Below are positions 34,080-46,675 of a stretch of DNA of 64,000 nucleotides, piece by piece; positions within the stretch are counted from its first letter, which is position 1; each line of letters begins with the position of its first letter. The notes beneath the pieces are model-generated. The model was not told the origin of the DNA. It worked only from the letters and a program-made list of their open reading frames with translations, and ran no database searches. Origin of the DNA: Cycas panzhihuaensis (Eukaryota > Cycadophyta). The position numbers were made by a program, and so were the translations under genes. The stretch spans positions 4,030,001 through 4,094,000 of the forward strand of contig CM041465.1 of NCBI GenBank assembly GCA_023213395.1. Reading direction: 5' to 3'.

Positions 34080-34111
34080 TGCTAAACTCTATGGTACTAC
34101 AGAGTTTAGCA
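34080..34111. other. Hairpin H2, region Q
   Basis: An 11-bp perfect stem (tgctaaactct with agagtttagca) encloses the loop atggtactac, whose reverse complement matches the H1 loop at nine of ten bases. Confidence 0.8.
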
Positions 34112-34264
34112 CAGTGTGAAGATAGATAAATAAAAAACATAAAGGATGGCCTGAAGGAGTGTCAAACCTCAGTCAGGAAGGAATGAGGGGTAGTCTCAAG
34201 GTAGGCGCATGTGTCTAGGTGAGTTCTGACTAGTTTTTGGGGTGTTTTATAATCGATTATCGCG

Positions 34265-35930
34265 GTGGACAACCGCAAGAACATAGGGGTGGCAATGCTT
34301 AGTTTTATTGAGATGATGTCTCATGGGGATAGGCAAGTGCTAGGGAGATGTGGCCTATTGAAGGGCATCCATACACCATAATATACGTCAGATCAGTGCC
34401 TCCTAATGGACATAGTCTCACACTGGGATTGACAGAGGCATGTATTCCATCTCCCCCAAGTTGGAGATGTCACAGTCATGCCAGGAGACATTCAGAGGAT
34501 CCTAGGGGTACTAGCAATGGGAGCTCTAGCATCTCTAGGGCATTGCCCAATAATGATGCTACACATAGGGAGGCAACCACCTACTTCACAGGTCAGGACC
34601 AATAGGAGAGGAGAGGTATACCTATGCAGAGAATGATTATGTCTAGGATTCCTTGGGTGAGGAAGCTAATTATGTTGTGCATTCTATTCTGGATATTCTA
34701 GAAACAGAAGTATAAGGGCATACCCAGCAGGTGGATGGATATTGTATGGAGATGTGAGGCTGGGGAGAGGCTGGACTAGGCTACATTGATAGCAGCGAAC
34801 TTGATCGCCCAGTTGGATGCCATCAGGGTGGCCAAGAGAGGAGAATTATCATATAGCATGCTACTACAGTGCTGGTTTTTCAACCATTTTGGGGTAGTGG
34901 CACTAGTAAGAGGACCACATCTTATCTCAGCATGGGCTCCCATGGTCCACAGGAGGTAGACTCAGTTTAGGGGGATCGAGGACTAGGCACACATCTGATG
35001 CTTAATGGAGGCTACATCACTAGACCTCCTCACCATGGAAGACTACACAACAGACCTATATAAAGGTGTGAGATAGGATAACGATAATGAGGTAGGAGGA
35101 GCAGGAGGAGTGGGAGGTGGCCCTTGAGGAGATGATGATGATGGCGATGATGGGGATGATGGGGTAGGCCCATCAAGAGCATCAGATAGAGAGGCAGGTC
35201 CATCAGGGATCACAGGAGAAGAGGCAGAACCATCAGGAGGAGAGGCGAGTCCTTCATGGACTGCAGGGAGAGGTGGAACACCCTGAAATCTAGTCCAGAG
35301 GCTGAGGATAGTGGGGAGAGCCCGAGTAGCAGTAATACTAGTAGAGGAGGGAAAAGGTGCACTGGTAGGCCAAGCTATTGGTGAGGTGGTATTGGAGGAG
35401 GAGGAGGTACCAGCAGTAGGGGGAGGACCCGAGGAGGAGATGATCGTCTAAGTTGGGGAGCTAACAGTCCCAGTAGGTGAGATGCTACCTTTTCCTAACG
35501 TCTTTCGATCTCTAGATATCTAGTTGCTTTGTGTTATTTGGTTTGTTTGGTATACATATATGGATATCTAGTAGGCGGTGATGCAGAGAGTCGCATCAGG
35601 GTAGCGGTGCTAAAGGAGCAGCTTCGAGGGATGGAGGAGATCCTCTAGAGATCAGAGAGAGAGAGAGGGATCATATCCATGCTCAATATGATCAGGTAGT
35701 GGATTAGATGACGTTGAGGTCATCGTGGAGTAGGACACGCACTCATATAGTGGTGACGACCCTGAGAAGGCCTCAGGATTAGGGGAGTAATGTAGGGAGC
35801 TCCTAGAGGCTCATGAGGAGTCTGGGAGGCATGTGATCCCCAGGAGAGGGATCACATAGACTAAGAGATGATACACCAGGAGTAAGAGAGCATTAGAGAG
35901 TAGGAGATACCAGTTTTGATTTGGAAAAGC
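34265..35930 (+). pseudogene. Antisense mobile-domain-like gene, region Q, start lost
   Basis: The frame reads VDNRKNIGVAMLSFIEMMSH, then HWD-stop-QRHVFHLP, VGDVTVMPGDIQRILGVL, LIAQLDAIRVAKRG and CWFFNHFGVVALV. It keeps Trp and Gln codons where region P has TAG. The start codon seen in P is GCG here (34262), and the acceptor tttgcag seen at 11800 has become tttataa. The acidic and Gly-rich part (GDDGDDG-like, near 35140) is kept, and the donor tag|gtgagatg remains near 35472. The rest of the intron and part of exon 2 are deleted, the sequence jumping at about 35570 to ggcggtgatgcagag. The tail IRVAVLKEQLRGMEEIL looks like a coiled coil. Confidence 0.7.
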
Positions 35931-36283
35931 ACCGGACATCTATGGAGTCACCATATATTACCACATGATTGTACTCCTCCCTGGAAGGATTCTAACTTCC
36001 TATGGATGATGTACCATACCATTTGTATGATATGACACATTATGATTTTATGTATATAGATGGGGCCATTGGTACCCCATTTGACATATGGTGATGTGTA
36101 TGATGATACATGATGATGGATGATGTTGCGTTTGCTTTTATATGTATGTTTGTTTGTATATATATGAGGGTGCAAGTGTGTACGAGGAGCTATAGATCAT
36201 GATGTTTTGAGTTGATTAACACATGGTTTGTGTTAAAGATTTGTTTGAGTTGCATGCACCTCCTTTCATGAAGCCCCACATTC

Positions 36284-36562
36284 CTAGGGGGCACCCACAT
36301 GATCACTGTGAGCATCGGCAATGGACATATGTGGGGCTAGGAGATAGGCACCATACATGTCCACGTAAGAGCATAGCAGAATATGCAAAGGAAGTGCTGA
36401 TGAGACAAAGAGTAACGATACTTGAGCACACCATCCTGGTTGGGGAATGTTTCCAAGCTTAGGAGTGATAGGGACAACACACCCAATTAGGAGGATGGGG
36501 CTCATAGAGAAAGGGGGATAAGGGGTTCCATGAGAGGAACCCAAAAGAAGCAAGAAGGACAC
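36284..36562 (-). pseudogene. Conserved frame downstream of integrase, copy A2
   Basis: A 92-codon frame nearly identical to 187-465. Its conservation between A1 and A2 reflects recent duplication and does not by itself show selection. Confidence 0.3.
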
Positions 36563-36659
36563 CTTAAACCACCATTCTACCTGTGACTAGGGGGGATGGA
36601 GATGTGCCTAGGGTGGTAGTTTAGGGTCATTTTAGAGCAATAAGAGAGGAGTGAAATAG

Positions 36660-38790
36660 TCACACATAAAATTTCTTTAGGAGTTTCCCATTGATAACTT
36701 TCTCAAATTTAAGACTCCCCAGGGTCGTTATCCTGTAAGTGTTATTGCCAAGGCATTTAAGGACGATGAAGGGGCCAACCCAGTTAGGTCTGAACTTGGT
36801 TAGATGATCATGGAGATAGTCTAGTTTAAGGATGTTATCCCTAGGATGTAAAAGGAAAGAGTGAAGGTATTTGTCATATGTCCTTCGTGACCTAGCCTTA
36901 GAAGTGAGGTTTGCTTGGTAGGCAGTCAAGCACTTCTCATCTAAGGCCTGGAGGCCTAAGAGGCGAGCTTGGCAGATAGAATTCTCATCGACAAGACCTT
37001 GGAGGGAGACTCATAAGGAAAGAATCTCCACTTCCAATGGGAGAACCACCTCCATTCTATATACTAGGGAGAAAGGGGTCATTCCCGTAGTCGTACAGAT
37101 AGATGTACGATATGCCCATAGAGCAAAAGGAAGCTAAAGATGCCAATCCCTTTGGGATTGGGCTACGATTTTCTTTAAAATATTTATAAGGGTTTTGTTG
37201 AATGATTCAACTTGGACATTGGCTTGGGGGTAATTATGAGAGGAGGTTTTGTGAGAAATTTTAAATTTTTCATAGAGCTTGTCCATCTTCGTATTACAGA
37301 AAGGAGTCCCATTGTCTATGATCAAAATATCAAGAACTCCAAAACAACAGATGATATGCTGGTAGACGAAGGTGGCTATCATCTTACCAGGAGTAGTGAT
37401 CAAAGGAATTTCTTGCACCCATTTAGTAAAGTAGTTCATAGCAGTCAAGATGAACTTGTGCTGTGACAAAGAGGACACGGATATGGTTCCAATAAGGTCC
37501 AACCCCTATTGGGAGAAGGGCCATGGAGATATAATAGGATGGAGAGCCTCAGAAGGCAAGTGAGTGATGTTGGCATGCTCCTGGCACCGCTGACATCTCA
37601 GGACGTAAGCATGGGCATCCTTAAAGAGGGACAGCTAATAATACCCCATACATAGGATCCTTTGGGCCATAGATTGGCCTCTAAAGTGGCCCCTGCAAAT
37701 GTTGTTGTGGCATTCATGGAGTATTTGGTTCACTTCGTCGGGGTTGACGTAGTGAAGAAAGATCCCATTGAAGGATCTCTTGTACAATACTTCACCTAAA
37801 AGGAAGTATTGCCTAGCAGTAGCCCAAATATGAGACCTAACTTTGTTGCTAGCTTCGTGGCGATACTATTGTTGGGCGAGGTATTATACAACATCTCCAT
37901 ACCACTCACTATCAGCAAGAGGATGAGGAGAAGAGTCTTGAATATCTACGATAGGCTCTTTAGGGAGAGAATCGTCAATGGGCATATTCAAAGGGTTTAG
38001 GATGGGGGTGTCAGCGAGGGAGAACCACCTCCATTCTATATACTAGGGAGAAAGGGGTCATTCCCATAGTCATACAGATAGACGTACGATATGCCTATAG
38101 AGAAGAAGGAAGCTAAAGATGCCAATCCCTTTAGGATTGGGCTACGATTTTCTTTAAAATATTTATAAGGGTTTTGTTGAATGATTCAACTTGGACATTG
38201 GCTTGGGGGTAATTATGAGAGGAGGTTTTGTGAGAAATTTTAAATTTTTCATAGAGCTTGTCCATCTTCGTATTACAGAAAGGAGTCCCATTATCTATGA
38301 TCAAAATATCAAGAACTCCAAAACAACAAATGATATGCTAGTAGACGAAGGTGGCTATCATCTTACTAGGAGTAGTGATCAAAGGAATTTCTTTCACCAA
38401 TTTAGTAAAGTAGTTCATAGTAGTCAAGATGAACTTGTGCTGTGACAAAGAGGACAAGGATATGGTTCCAATAAGGTCCAACCCCCATTGGGAGAAGGGC
38501 CATGGAGATATAATAGGATGGAGAGCCCTCAGAAGGCAAGTGAGTGATGTTGGCATGCTCCTGGCACCGCCGACATCTCAAGACGTAAGCATGGGCATCC
38601 TTAAAGAGGGACAGCTAATAATACCCCATACATAGGATCCTTTGGGCCATAGATTGGCCTCTAAAGTGGCCCCTGCAAATGTCATTGTGGCATTCATGGA
38701 GTATTTGGTTCACTTCGTTGGGGTTGACGTAGTGAAGAAAGATCCCATCGAAGGATCTCTTGTACAATACTTCACCCAAAAGGAAGTACT
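36660..38790 (-). pseudogene. Integrase pseudogene with internal duplication, copy A2
   Basis: The C-terminal module (36660-36929, WVGPFIVLK) and core (37134-37502, with LIIDNGTPFCN and NVQVES) resemble A1 and keep the DDE residues. Because of the 979-bp duplication, a second core and zinc-finger region (38020-38790) lies upstream in the reading direction, with the core cut before its C-terminal module. The protein could not fold as one integrase even without stops. Confidence 0.85.
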
Positions 38791-38998
38791 GCCTAGCAGT
38801 AGCCCAAATATGAGACCTAACTTTGTTGCTAGCTTCGTGGCGATACTGTTGTTGGGCGAGGTATTATACAACATCTCCATACCACTCACTATCAGCAAGA
38901 GGATGAGGAGAAGAGTCTTGAATGTCTAGGATAGGCTCTTTAGGGAGAGAATCGTCAATGGGCATATTCAAAGGGTTTAGGATGGGGGTGTCAATGAG
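37041..38998. repeat. 979-bp tandem duplication in A2 integrase
   Basis: Units 37041-38019 and 38020-38998 both start with gagaaccacctccattctat. A1 has a single copy (from about 944). The junction reads tcagcgag|ggagaacc, joining the RH-integrase linker to the integrase core-C-terminus boundary. Confidence 0.92.
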
Positions 38999-39059
38999 AT
39001 ACTCAGCCACCACCATCCCCTTCTTTGACTTCCTATTAATGATTTAGAGGTCAAATTTC

Positions 39060-40260
39060 TGAAGGAGGATAGTCCATTTACCAATCCTACCCATCAGGTT
39101 AGGTTGAGTGAGCAAATATCACAGTAGATTAGATTAGATGATCACTCGAGTGGTATTCCCAAGCAAGTAGTGCCTAAACTTCTTGGTTGCATGTACCAAG
39201 GAGAGACACTCCTTCTTGGTAAGAGAATAGGTAAGTTCAGCAGCCAGAAGAGTGTGACTGATGAAGTAAATGACCTTCTTGGTTCCCAAATCATCCTCCT
39301 AGGCTAACATAGCACCCAAGGACTCATCAGTAGCTGAGGTATAAAGAATGAATGTCCTGTCAAAGAGAGGGGGTGCCAACATCAGGGTAGAAGTGAGGGA
39401 TTCCTTGAGCTCTTCAAAGGCTGGTTGGGCCTTTGAAGACCAAATGAACATGGCTCCCTTCTTAATAGGTTAGTAAGAGGTTTGGCATTTATAGTAAAAT
39501 TCTCTAAGAAACGCCTAAGGAATCCAATCCTATTTAAGGATGACTTGATATGTCATTAGATTTTAGGAGGCAACATGTCAAGGATGGCCTTGACTTTATC
39601 GAGGTTGATATAGATTCCTTGTTTTGACACAAGGAAACCAAGGAGTTTGCTAGCTGTTACGGTAAACACATATTTAAGAGGGTTGAGGCTTACATGGTAT
39701 TTGCGACATCACATGAAGATGGCGCGCAAATCAGAAGGATGATGAGCTCTAATGCATGAGAGACTCATCATATCATCCATGAAAACCTCTAAAGATTTGT
39801 TGATAAGGTCATGAAAAATGAACTGCAACAACCTTTGATAAGTGGAGCCTGCATTCTTTAATCCAAAGGGCATCGCCTTATAGGCGAAGGTACCCCATGG
39901 GATAGTGAAGGCTATCTTATAATGGTCTTCGAGAGAAATCTGAATTTGGTTGTAGCTAGAGAAACTGTCGATTAAGGACATGACTTCAAAACTGGCGGTT
40001 TGATCAATGATCTGATCGATGAAAAGAAGTGGGAAGTTGTCCTTGGGGCATGCGTTGTTGATGTCTTGGAAATCAACACATATCCAGATTGTCCCATTCT
40101 TTTTTACAACAGGGACAATATTGGACACCCACTTAGGGTAGTCTATGGAAGTGATTAACCCTGCGTTTAGGAGTTTCTCAACCTCCATCTTGACAATAAT
40201 TGAAAGCTTGGGGTGAAGAGGGTGCTACTTTTAATGCACGGGTGGAGCACCCAGAATAAT
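39060..40260 (-). pseudogene. Reverse transcriptase and RNase H pseudogene, copy A2
   Basis: The best preserved RT of the window is open over 39709-40188. It shows MEVEKLLNAGLITSIDYPKW, CVDFQDINNACPKDNFPLLF, MSLIDSFSSYNQIQI, AMPFGLKNAGSTYQR and VFMDDMM, covering the palm motifs of the Ty3 RT. RNase H (about 39400-39060) is interrupted by stops. Confidence 0.88.
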
Positions 40261-40542
40261 GGTGAGGTTGTGGGTAATGATCAAAGGGTCAATCCCCTTC
40301 ATATCATAACAGTCCCATGTGAAGACATCTCGAAACTCCTAGAATAGAAGGGTATACTCCTTTATTTCATGAGGAGAGCATTCCACTCCACCTTAATGAG
40401 TTTGCATGAGGCAAGGACTATGTCCTGGGTTGCCTCCATGCACATGTCATTCCTCTCCTCAAAGTGAAGGGGGGCTTGTTCAACAGGAAGGGCGTAATAG
40501 GAGGCGACTAGGCTCGAGGGAAGACCCTATAGCTAAGACCTT

Positions 40543-41510
40543 TCAGTGGGCAAGCCTATGGTGACCAGAAGGGAGATTGGGCACGAAGCCCGCTAAATGC
40601 TCAAGTAAAGCCTCGTCATCCTTGAAGTAATCCACCCCATGGATGACCATACTTTGAGAAGACAAGGAGAGAGGAGAAGTAGAAGCAGCGGGACCGCAGT
40701 GATCGACGCACCGCTTGACATACCCAAAGGACTCTCTAGAAGATTCAGAAAGAGATCCCCTATGAGGGACAATAGGAGGCTTCCCAACTTCGTTGCCTAC
40801 AGGTGGTGATGAAGGGAGAGACTCGAGGATCGCCTGATCAATAGGAGCAATGACATGAGACATAAGAGAAGAGTTAGTTTTTTCAATAATGCAGGTACCA
40901 TATCAGGACTTGGAATGAAGGAGGTGCCCCATACTCATGCCTAGGAGGGAGATAGGGTGAGAGAAATCCGTAGCTTTTGACACCAATAGAGGCAAACACG
41001 TGAGGTTGGAAGAAGCAGATGAAGGGTCTTCTCCCGAAGGAGATGGATTAGGGATGTTGATGGAGCAAGTGGAGGCATGGGTAGAAAGGTCCTTATCGCC
41101 CTTTGCTTGGCCATGAACCACTTGATGAGACTGGTGAGATTGCTTAGCAGGAGGAGGCTCCGAGGAGACAACCTTCATTAACTTTTCATGGATGAATTTA
41201 AGTTGTCCCCAATGGGACGAGTACACAGCTCCCATCTGGTCAAGCCATGGGCATCCCAATAGAAGATTATAGTCAACGTTAATGTCAAGGACTAAAATAT
41301 CAATGAGGACAGTCTTAAACTCAAGAGTAAGAGGGATGGACACTGATCCTAAGGGTGTTTTCTCACTACCATCGTAGCCTTGACACCGCCATGGAACTGA
41401 CTCCAAGACTGATGTACTCATCTCTTGCATGATATACAAGGGCATGGCATTAACAGAAGAACCATTGTCGACTACAGTTCTCTGTAAAGTACAATCAAGA
41501 GTATTAATGG
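40543..41510 (-). pseudogene. Protease and linker pseudogene, copy A2
   Basis: VVDNGSSVNAMP is preserved near 41455-41475, followed by the open frame 40903-41445 with INVDYNLLLGCPWL. The linker frame 40543-40863 matches 3471-3791 of A1 with few changes. Confidence 0.8.
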
Positions 41511-41532
41511 TTATGTTGAAAGGGAGGTGCCA

Positions 41533-41949
41533 CTAGCACTCCCTTTCACTTGCAGGGGGAAGATCCTTAAGATCGAAAGAGATGACGGATTCACGAATTA
41601 GGATGATACCTAAGGCATGAACAGATGCATCACCTAATCCTAAGGCTTCCAAAAGAAGCATACAATGTTCGGGGTAGCTCCTCAAGACATCCATTATAAA
41701 CATCCTAGCGGCCATGGTATGAAGCTCATCAATGACGGAGAAAGGCTTCCTCTTCGTTGTGGGTTGGGGAAGAGCCCTTCGAAAGTCATAACAAATGAGG
41801 CACACGAGAATAGTCTTAGGGAGTGCAGGGGCTTCTGGAATAGAGGTTTTTGGAAGAGGGTCAAGGTGAGGTGTGGATGAAGAGGCATCGTTCGCCTCTT
41901 TAACTACTTGAGACTGGGTTAGAGCATACAATGGGGTAGTCTCAAGCAT
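41533..41949 (-). pseudogene. Gag-protease spacer frame, copy A2
   Basis: A 138-codon frame matching 4461-4877 with a handful of substitutions (for example RMFIMDVLRSYPEH where A1 has RMSIMDVLRSYPKH). The function is not recognised. Confidence 0.55.
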
Positions 41950-44144
41950 CTGAATGACCTTCTTTCCCTTATTTAAGGATCGCGAAGGTGAAGGAGTATG
42001 ACGGTCAAGGGAAGAGGATGAATTCCTCGTACCCTTCCCTTTAGCTTGTGAAGGGCGAGGGTTTGGGGATCTTCCTTGGTTCCAGTTATCCTTTTTTTGG
42101 TGATTGCAATCACATTCCCCATGTTTGGGGAACGGATCTCTATGGATAGTCTAGTCTAGGTTGGGCTTAGACACCCATTTAGGGGAAGAGTCACATTGCG
42201 GGGTAGCCCTAGGATGCTGGGCCTGACATCGTAAATCTTTGTGGAAGTATTCTCCATGGATAGAGTACCACTTCTTTTCAAGGGAGGAATCGAGCTTCCT
42301 AACTTAAGAAGACTGGGTGTTACCACCCTTAGGAGGAGCAGCTTGGGAAGCCTAGTGGACTAGATTATGCGATGTGGGGGATGAAGGAGCTTGGAGCTGA
42401 AGCTCCTTCATAGTACGTTCAAATGAACGTATGGCCAAAGTGAGAGGATCTAGGGTCTTCTCGATAGGATGAGAAGAAGACCTAACAGGTTGTTGGGTTT
42501 TGGTTTCTCATGGTGGTAGAGATACCTCACATCATTATGAGGGATTTAGAGGCTTCTGTAGTCCAACATGGATCTCAATGGCCTCAAGCACCAAGAACTT
42601 CACTGTGGCAGAGTCACACGTAGTCACCCCCATCTTAAGGACTTTAATGTGGACTTCTGGATGAAGGGCATTGACAAAGAGGTCTCTCTTTAACTCCTCA
42701 GGCAAAGTCACCTTGGTGGAATGAAAAAGGTCATGAAAACATCTCACAAAGTCACAATTCATTTCATTGTGACCTTGTTTAAGAGATAAAAAGGATTTCA
42801 TCCCACTCTCGAATGGACAAGCTACATCAAAGTAGTTGAAAAATTTATCCACAAGCTGCTGGAATGAGAAAATAGAATATGCAGGCAGGCAATAAAACCA
42901 CTTGAGGGTATCGCCTTAAAGGGATCACCAAAAACGTTTCATGAGAATATGGTCGAAGGCCCAATAGTCGATGCATGCCATAGAAAAACTACGGACATGC
43001 TTTGTTGGGTCCTGCGACAAAGACCCATAAAATTTGGGGACTTTAGGAGGGTGAGGTGGTAAGTTAGTACTTAAACCCTTAATAGATAGGGGCATCAACT
43101 TATAGTCCAGAAAGGGACATGCCCTTGACTAGACCATAAGGTCAACAGAAGCTAGAAAAGATGGTGGGTAGGGTTATCAGAAACTGGAAAGGGGATGTTG
43201 TCCTTTTACAGTTTCGTGAGAGGGCACAATTCCCACACTCAAAGAGACATATATAGGAATGGATGGGTGTGATGGACCCATCCCTCCTAGAGGGAATGCT
43301 CCTTGTTGGCAAGGAGCTTGAGGGAAAACACCTTGGGAGGGAGTTGGACCTCCTTACAAAGTCATAATGTGAGGTGCCATATAGGATGGTGGAAAGAAGG
43401 GTTGAGGGACCAGATTTTACCCATATGGGCTGCCCATGGGTGGCATGACCCCATAAGGGTGTAAAGGGTCCACCCCATAAGCAGGAATGAAGTTCCCTTT
43501 GCCATGCCCCCAGTGTTGAGTAGTGTAATTAAGAGACACGTAGAGAGAAGATTCCCTAGGTTGGTGTTGGGAGTGTGTGGAGGCAAACCCCATGTGACTA
43601 GAGGTAGGGGGACACAAGGGTGCCCTAGGTCTAGTAGGTGGTGGATAGACTATGGTTAGAGGAGGACTAGTCATTTGATTAGACAGGGGTATGCTCAACC
43701 TGAGTTGAGAAGAAGACATGCCCTGGGTAGTCCCTAAGGAACACAAACCACAGGGAGAAGAGGATGAGGTGAGAGGTAGGCTCATCATAGGTAAGGAAGT
43801 CAAATAGGATGAGCGAGACAAGGGAGACATAGAAGAAGGAAGTACCACACTTTACAAGATGTTCTCGAACCACTTAGGTGTGGTTGGAGATGAGCTGCTT
43901 GGAAATATTAACTTAGGGCTTCTGCTACATTTGCAGGAGGGGCATCCACTTGATCGTAAGAGGTGGAAGGAACCTCATATAAAGTAGACCCCATAGGACG
44001 ATCCTCATGAGGATCACCATGGTGGTGGTGAAACTCTAAAGGAGATGAAGGCTCTATTTCATGAGTAAAGGGATGGTGAGATTTCGGGTGTTACTGGTCA
44101 CTCGGATAAAAGATGGGATCTTCGCTTCCTTGGGCAGACCCTTG
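41950..44144 (-). pseudogene. Gag pseudogene, copy A2, N-terminus lost
   Basis: The capsid frame is open at 42535-42852 (MDKFFNYFDVACPFESGMKS, FVRCFHDLFHS, LPEELKRDLFVNALHPEV), longer than in A1. The Pro-rich region is open at 43417-43848. It carries the uninterrupted site (tagaaaagatggtggg, near 43156) that serves as the empty allele for the insertion found in the B copies. Confidence 0.78.
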
Positions 44145-46335
44145 ATAAGGCATTACAGGTGCTTGCAGACAACCAACTTTATGCAAAAAAATCAAAATGT
44201 CAATTTGGGCGAACAAAAATAGAATATTTGGGCCATATTATCTCTTAAGAAGGAGTCAAGGTGAATCCTAAGAAAATAGTAATTATCATAAACTGGCCTA
44301 AACCTAAAAACATCAAGGGCCTTCGTGGATTCTTAGGAATCACAGGATATTATCGAAAGTTTGTTCAAGGCTATGCAAGGATTGCTTCCCCTTTAATCAA
44401 TTTATTAAAAAAGGATTCCTTTCATTGGAATGATAAGGCCTCTGAAGCATTTGAACACCTAAAGCTGGCTTTAACTACCACACCAGTCCTTGCAACACCA
44501 GACTTTACAAAGACCTTCACCATTGAATGTGATGCATCAGGGCAAGGCATCGGAGTAGTCTTAATGCAAGAAGTAAAACCTTTGGACTTTAAAAGTCATC
44601 GACTTACACTCAAGGAACAAGTCAAATCTACCTATGAGAAGGAGATGTTAGCAATTCTTCATGCAGTTAGGAAATGGCGATAATATTAATTGGGAACACA
44701 TTTCCAAATTAAAACAGACCATGATAGCTTAAAATATTTCCTATCTCAAAGGACATCATCTAAGGAACAACAAAAATGGGTCACAAAAATGCAAGCTTTT
44801 GACTTTGAAAACGTATATAAAAAAGGCAAGGATAATATAGCTGCTGATGCTTTATCTCGTAAGGAAGAAGGCTCTACACTATATTCTATCACAACAGTGA
44901 ATCCCTCTTGGATAGCAGCCACCAAGTAAGAATGGGATGAGGACTCCTTTACAAAGCAGATCATTCAAGACCTTCAAGCTGGAGTAGGGAATTCAACTCA
45001 TTATACATGGTCTTCAAATATTCTTTGGTATAAGAATCAAATATATATATGCCCTCACTCTAGCCTTAAGGAGCAAATTTTACATGATGCACATGCCTCT
45101 CCAAAAACAGGTCACTGTGGTTCCTACGAACATACCACCACTTAAAACAAATTTTCTTTGAAGGGACAAAAAGGAGATGTAAAGAGATATGTTTCCTCAT
45201 GTGAAGTTTGTCAACGACATAAGACAGAAACAGTCAAGTCTCTAGGATTGTTGCAACCCCTTCCCATACTAAATCAACGATGAGAAGAAATTTCTATGGA
45301 CTTCATCGTGGGTCTGCCCAAGTCAGAAGGAAAAGATGCTATATTGGTGGTTGTTAATAGGTTAACTAAATATGCTCATTTTTGTGGCATTCAGGCCACA
45401 TATAAGGCAAAGAAAATTGCTGAGGTCTTTTTAAAGGATATACACAGGTTGCATGGCATGCCCAAATGCATAGTCAGTGATCGGGATCCCAAGTTTACTA
45501 GCAACTTCTGGATAGAACTCTTCCATCCTACTTGGTACTAAACTGATAATGAGCTCAACCTACCATCCACAAACAGATGGACAAACTGAGGTGATCAATA
45601 AGTGCCTTAAAGGATACCTTTGGTGTTATGCTTCAGACAAGCAGGGGCAGTGGCATCATTAGCTTCCTTTAGCAGAATGGTGGTATAATACAACCTATCA
45701 TGCATCAGTAGGAATGACTCTGTTCCAAGCATTATATGGCTATGAACCACCCACACTTAAAAACTATACCATAATCAGTTCTAAGGTTCAAGTAGTCAAA
45801 GACCACATCCAACAAATAACAGAGATTCTTAAGCTACTCAAGGAAATTTTGAACCTTGAATAAAATTGGATGAAACAATAGGCAGATAAAGGGTGAAGTG
45901 AACGAGTGTTTCAACCAGGTGATTGGGTATACTTACGGTTGTAACCATATAAGCAGGAATCTCTCAAACGGAATGGGCAATATAAGTTACAACCTCAATT
46001 TTATGGGCCTTACAAAATTCTCAAGAAGATTTGTGAAGTTGCATATGCCTTGGACTTACCACCACTGTCAAGGATCCATAATGTCTTTTATGTTTCATGT
46101 CTCAAGAAGGTAATTGGGCAATAAGTACAAGTTCAAATAGAATTACCTATATTAAATAAGAAGGGGCAACTTCAACTCATTCCAGAATGTATCATTGATT
46201 GAAGAATTCAACATCTACGATTTAGACAAATCATTGAGTATCTCATCAAATGGAAACAACTTCCACAAGAAGATGCAACTTGGGAGAATGAACAATTTGT
46301 CTTAGAGCACCCTGAGATCACCAAGCTTTGAGGGC
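44145..46335 (+). pseudogene. Chromovirus pol remnant, copy 2
   Basis: RT end and RNase H are open together over 44261-44683 (LRGFLGITGYYRKF, TIECDASGQGIGVVL), since copy 2 keeps the codons broken at 7528 in copy 1. The piece 44690-44929 carries DNIAADALSRKEEG. The integrase frame 45296-45541 has a Met in place of Val before DFIVGLP, and an intact CEVCQ finger. Both copies share the frameshift near 45541, so that break is old. Extra stops are at 45662, 45860 and near 45943. Confidence 0.88.
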
Positions 46336-46358
46336 AAAGTTTTTTATGGGGGGGACTT

Positions 46359-46675
46359 TGTTAGGGATCCAACCCCTAACTTACCTTCTCTTATATTCTC
46401 TTATATCTTATACTTCTTCTCTCTCTTATATCTTTATTTCTTCTACTTCTTCCCTTTTCTTAATATCCCACATGCATAAGGAGGAGGTTGAGTAGTAAGC
46501 ATAGAGCCATATATATATTTATGTAATCCTTAGAGTATGGCATCTTAAATATCATTGTTATTTGCATGTAATTGGGAGGTTGCCCCCTCGAAGGGTATTG
46601 CAATACAAGTGCTCTTTGGAGTTATTTGCTTATTATATTGGTGTGCAATTATCATTAAGGAGTGGTATCCTAACA
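46359..46675 (+). repeat. 3' LTR of the Reina-like chromovirus, copy 2
   Basis: A 317-bp LTR bounded by TGTTAGGGATCC and ATCCTAACA, with one 63-bp unit where copy 1 has two, and an extra short ttatattctc repeat near 46391. Confidence 0.9.

Larger units (their letters stand above)
32048..36097 (-). mobile_element. 3' accessory region Q of the A2 element
   Basis: A diverged sister of region P in the same order: RNase H-like frame, TATA box, hairpin, antisense mobile-domain frame. It continues without a break into A2. Bases 32048-32624 hold no assignable gene. The minus-strand frame 35948-36175 is Tyr/His-rich low-complexity and I do not support it. Bases 35931-36097 are AT-rich tail. Confidence 0.75.
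36098..44144 (-). mobile_element. Tat/Athila-like element, copy A2
   Basis: The second copy of A1 within the large duplication, with base 1 of the window matching 36098. It differs by a 979-bp tandem duplication in integrase and scattered substitutions. It ends at the same chromovirus junction (cttg at 44141-44144) as A1. Confidence 0.9.
44145..46675 (+). mobile_element. Reina-like chromovirus fragment, copy 2
   Basis: It has the same 5' breakpoint in RT and the same right junction to aagaaccc as copy 1, so it is a duplicate of that fragment and not a separate insertion. Confidence 0.9.

Noticed and set aside
35948-36175. Tyr/His/Ile-rich minus-strand frame
   Set aside because: The composition reflects an AT-rich tail with atgatgat and tatata words and is not preserved in the other copies.
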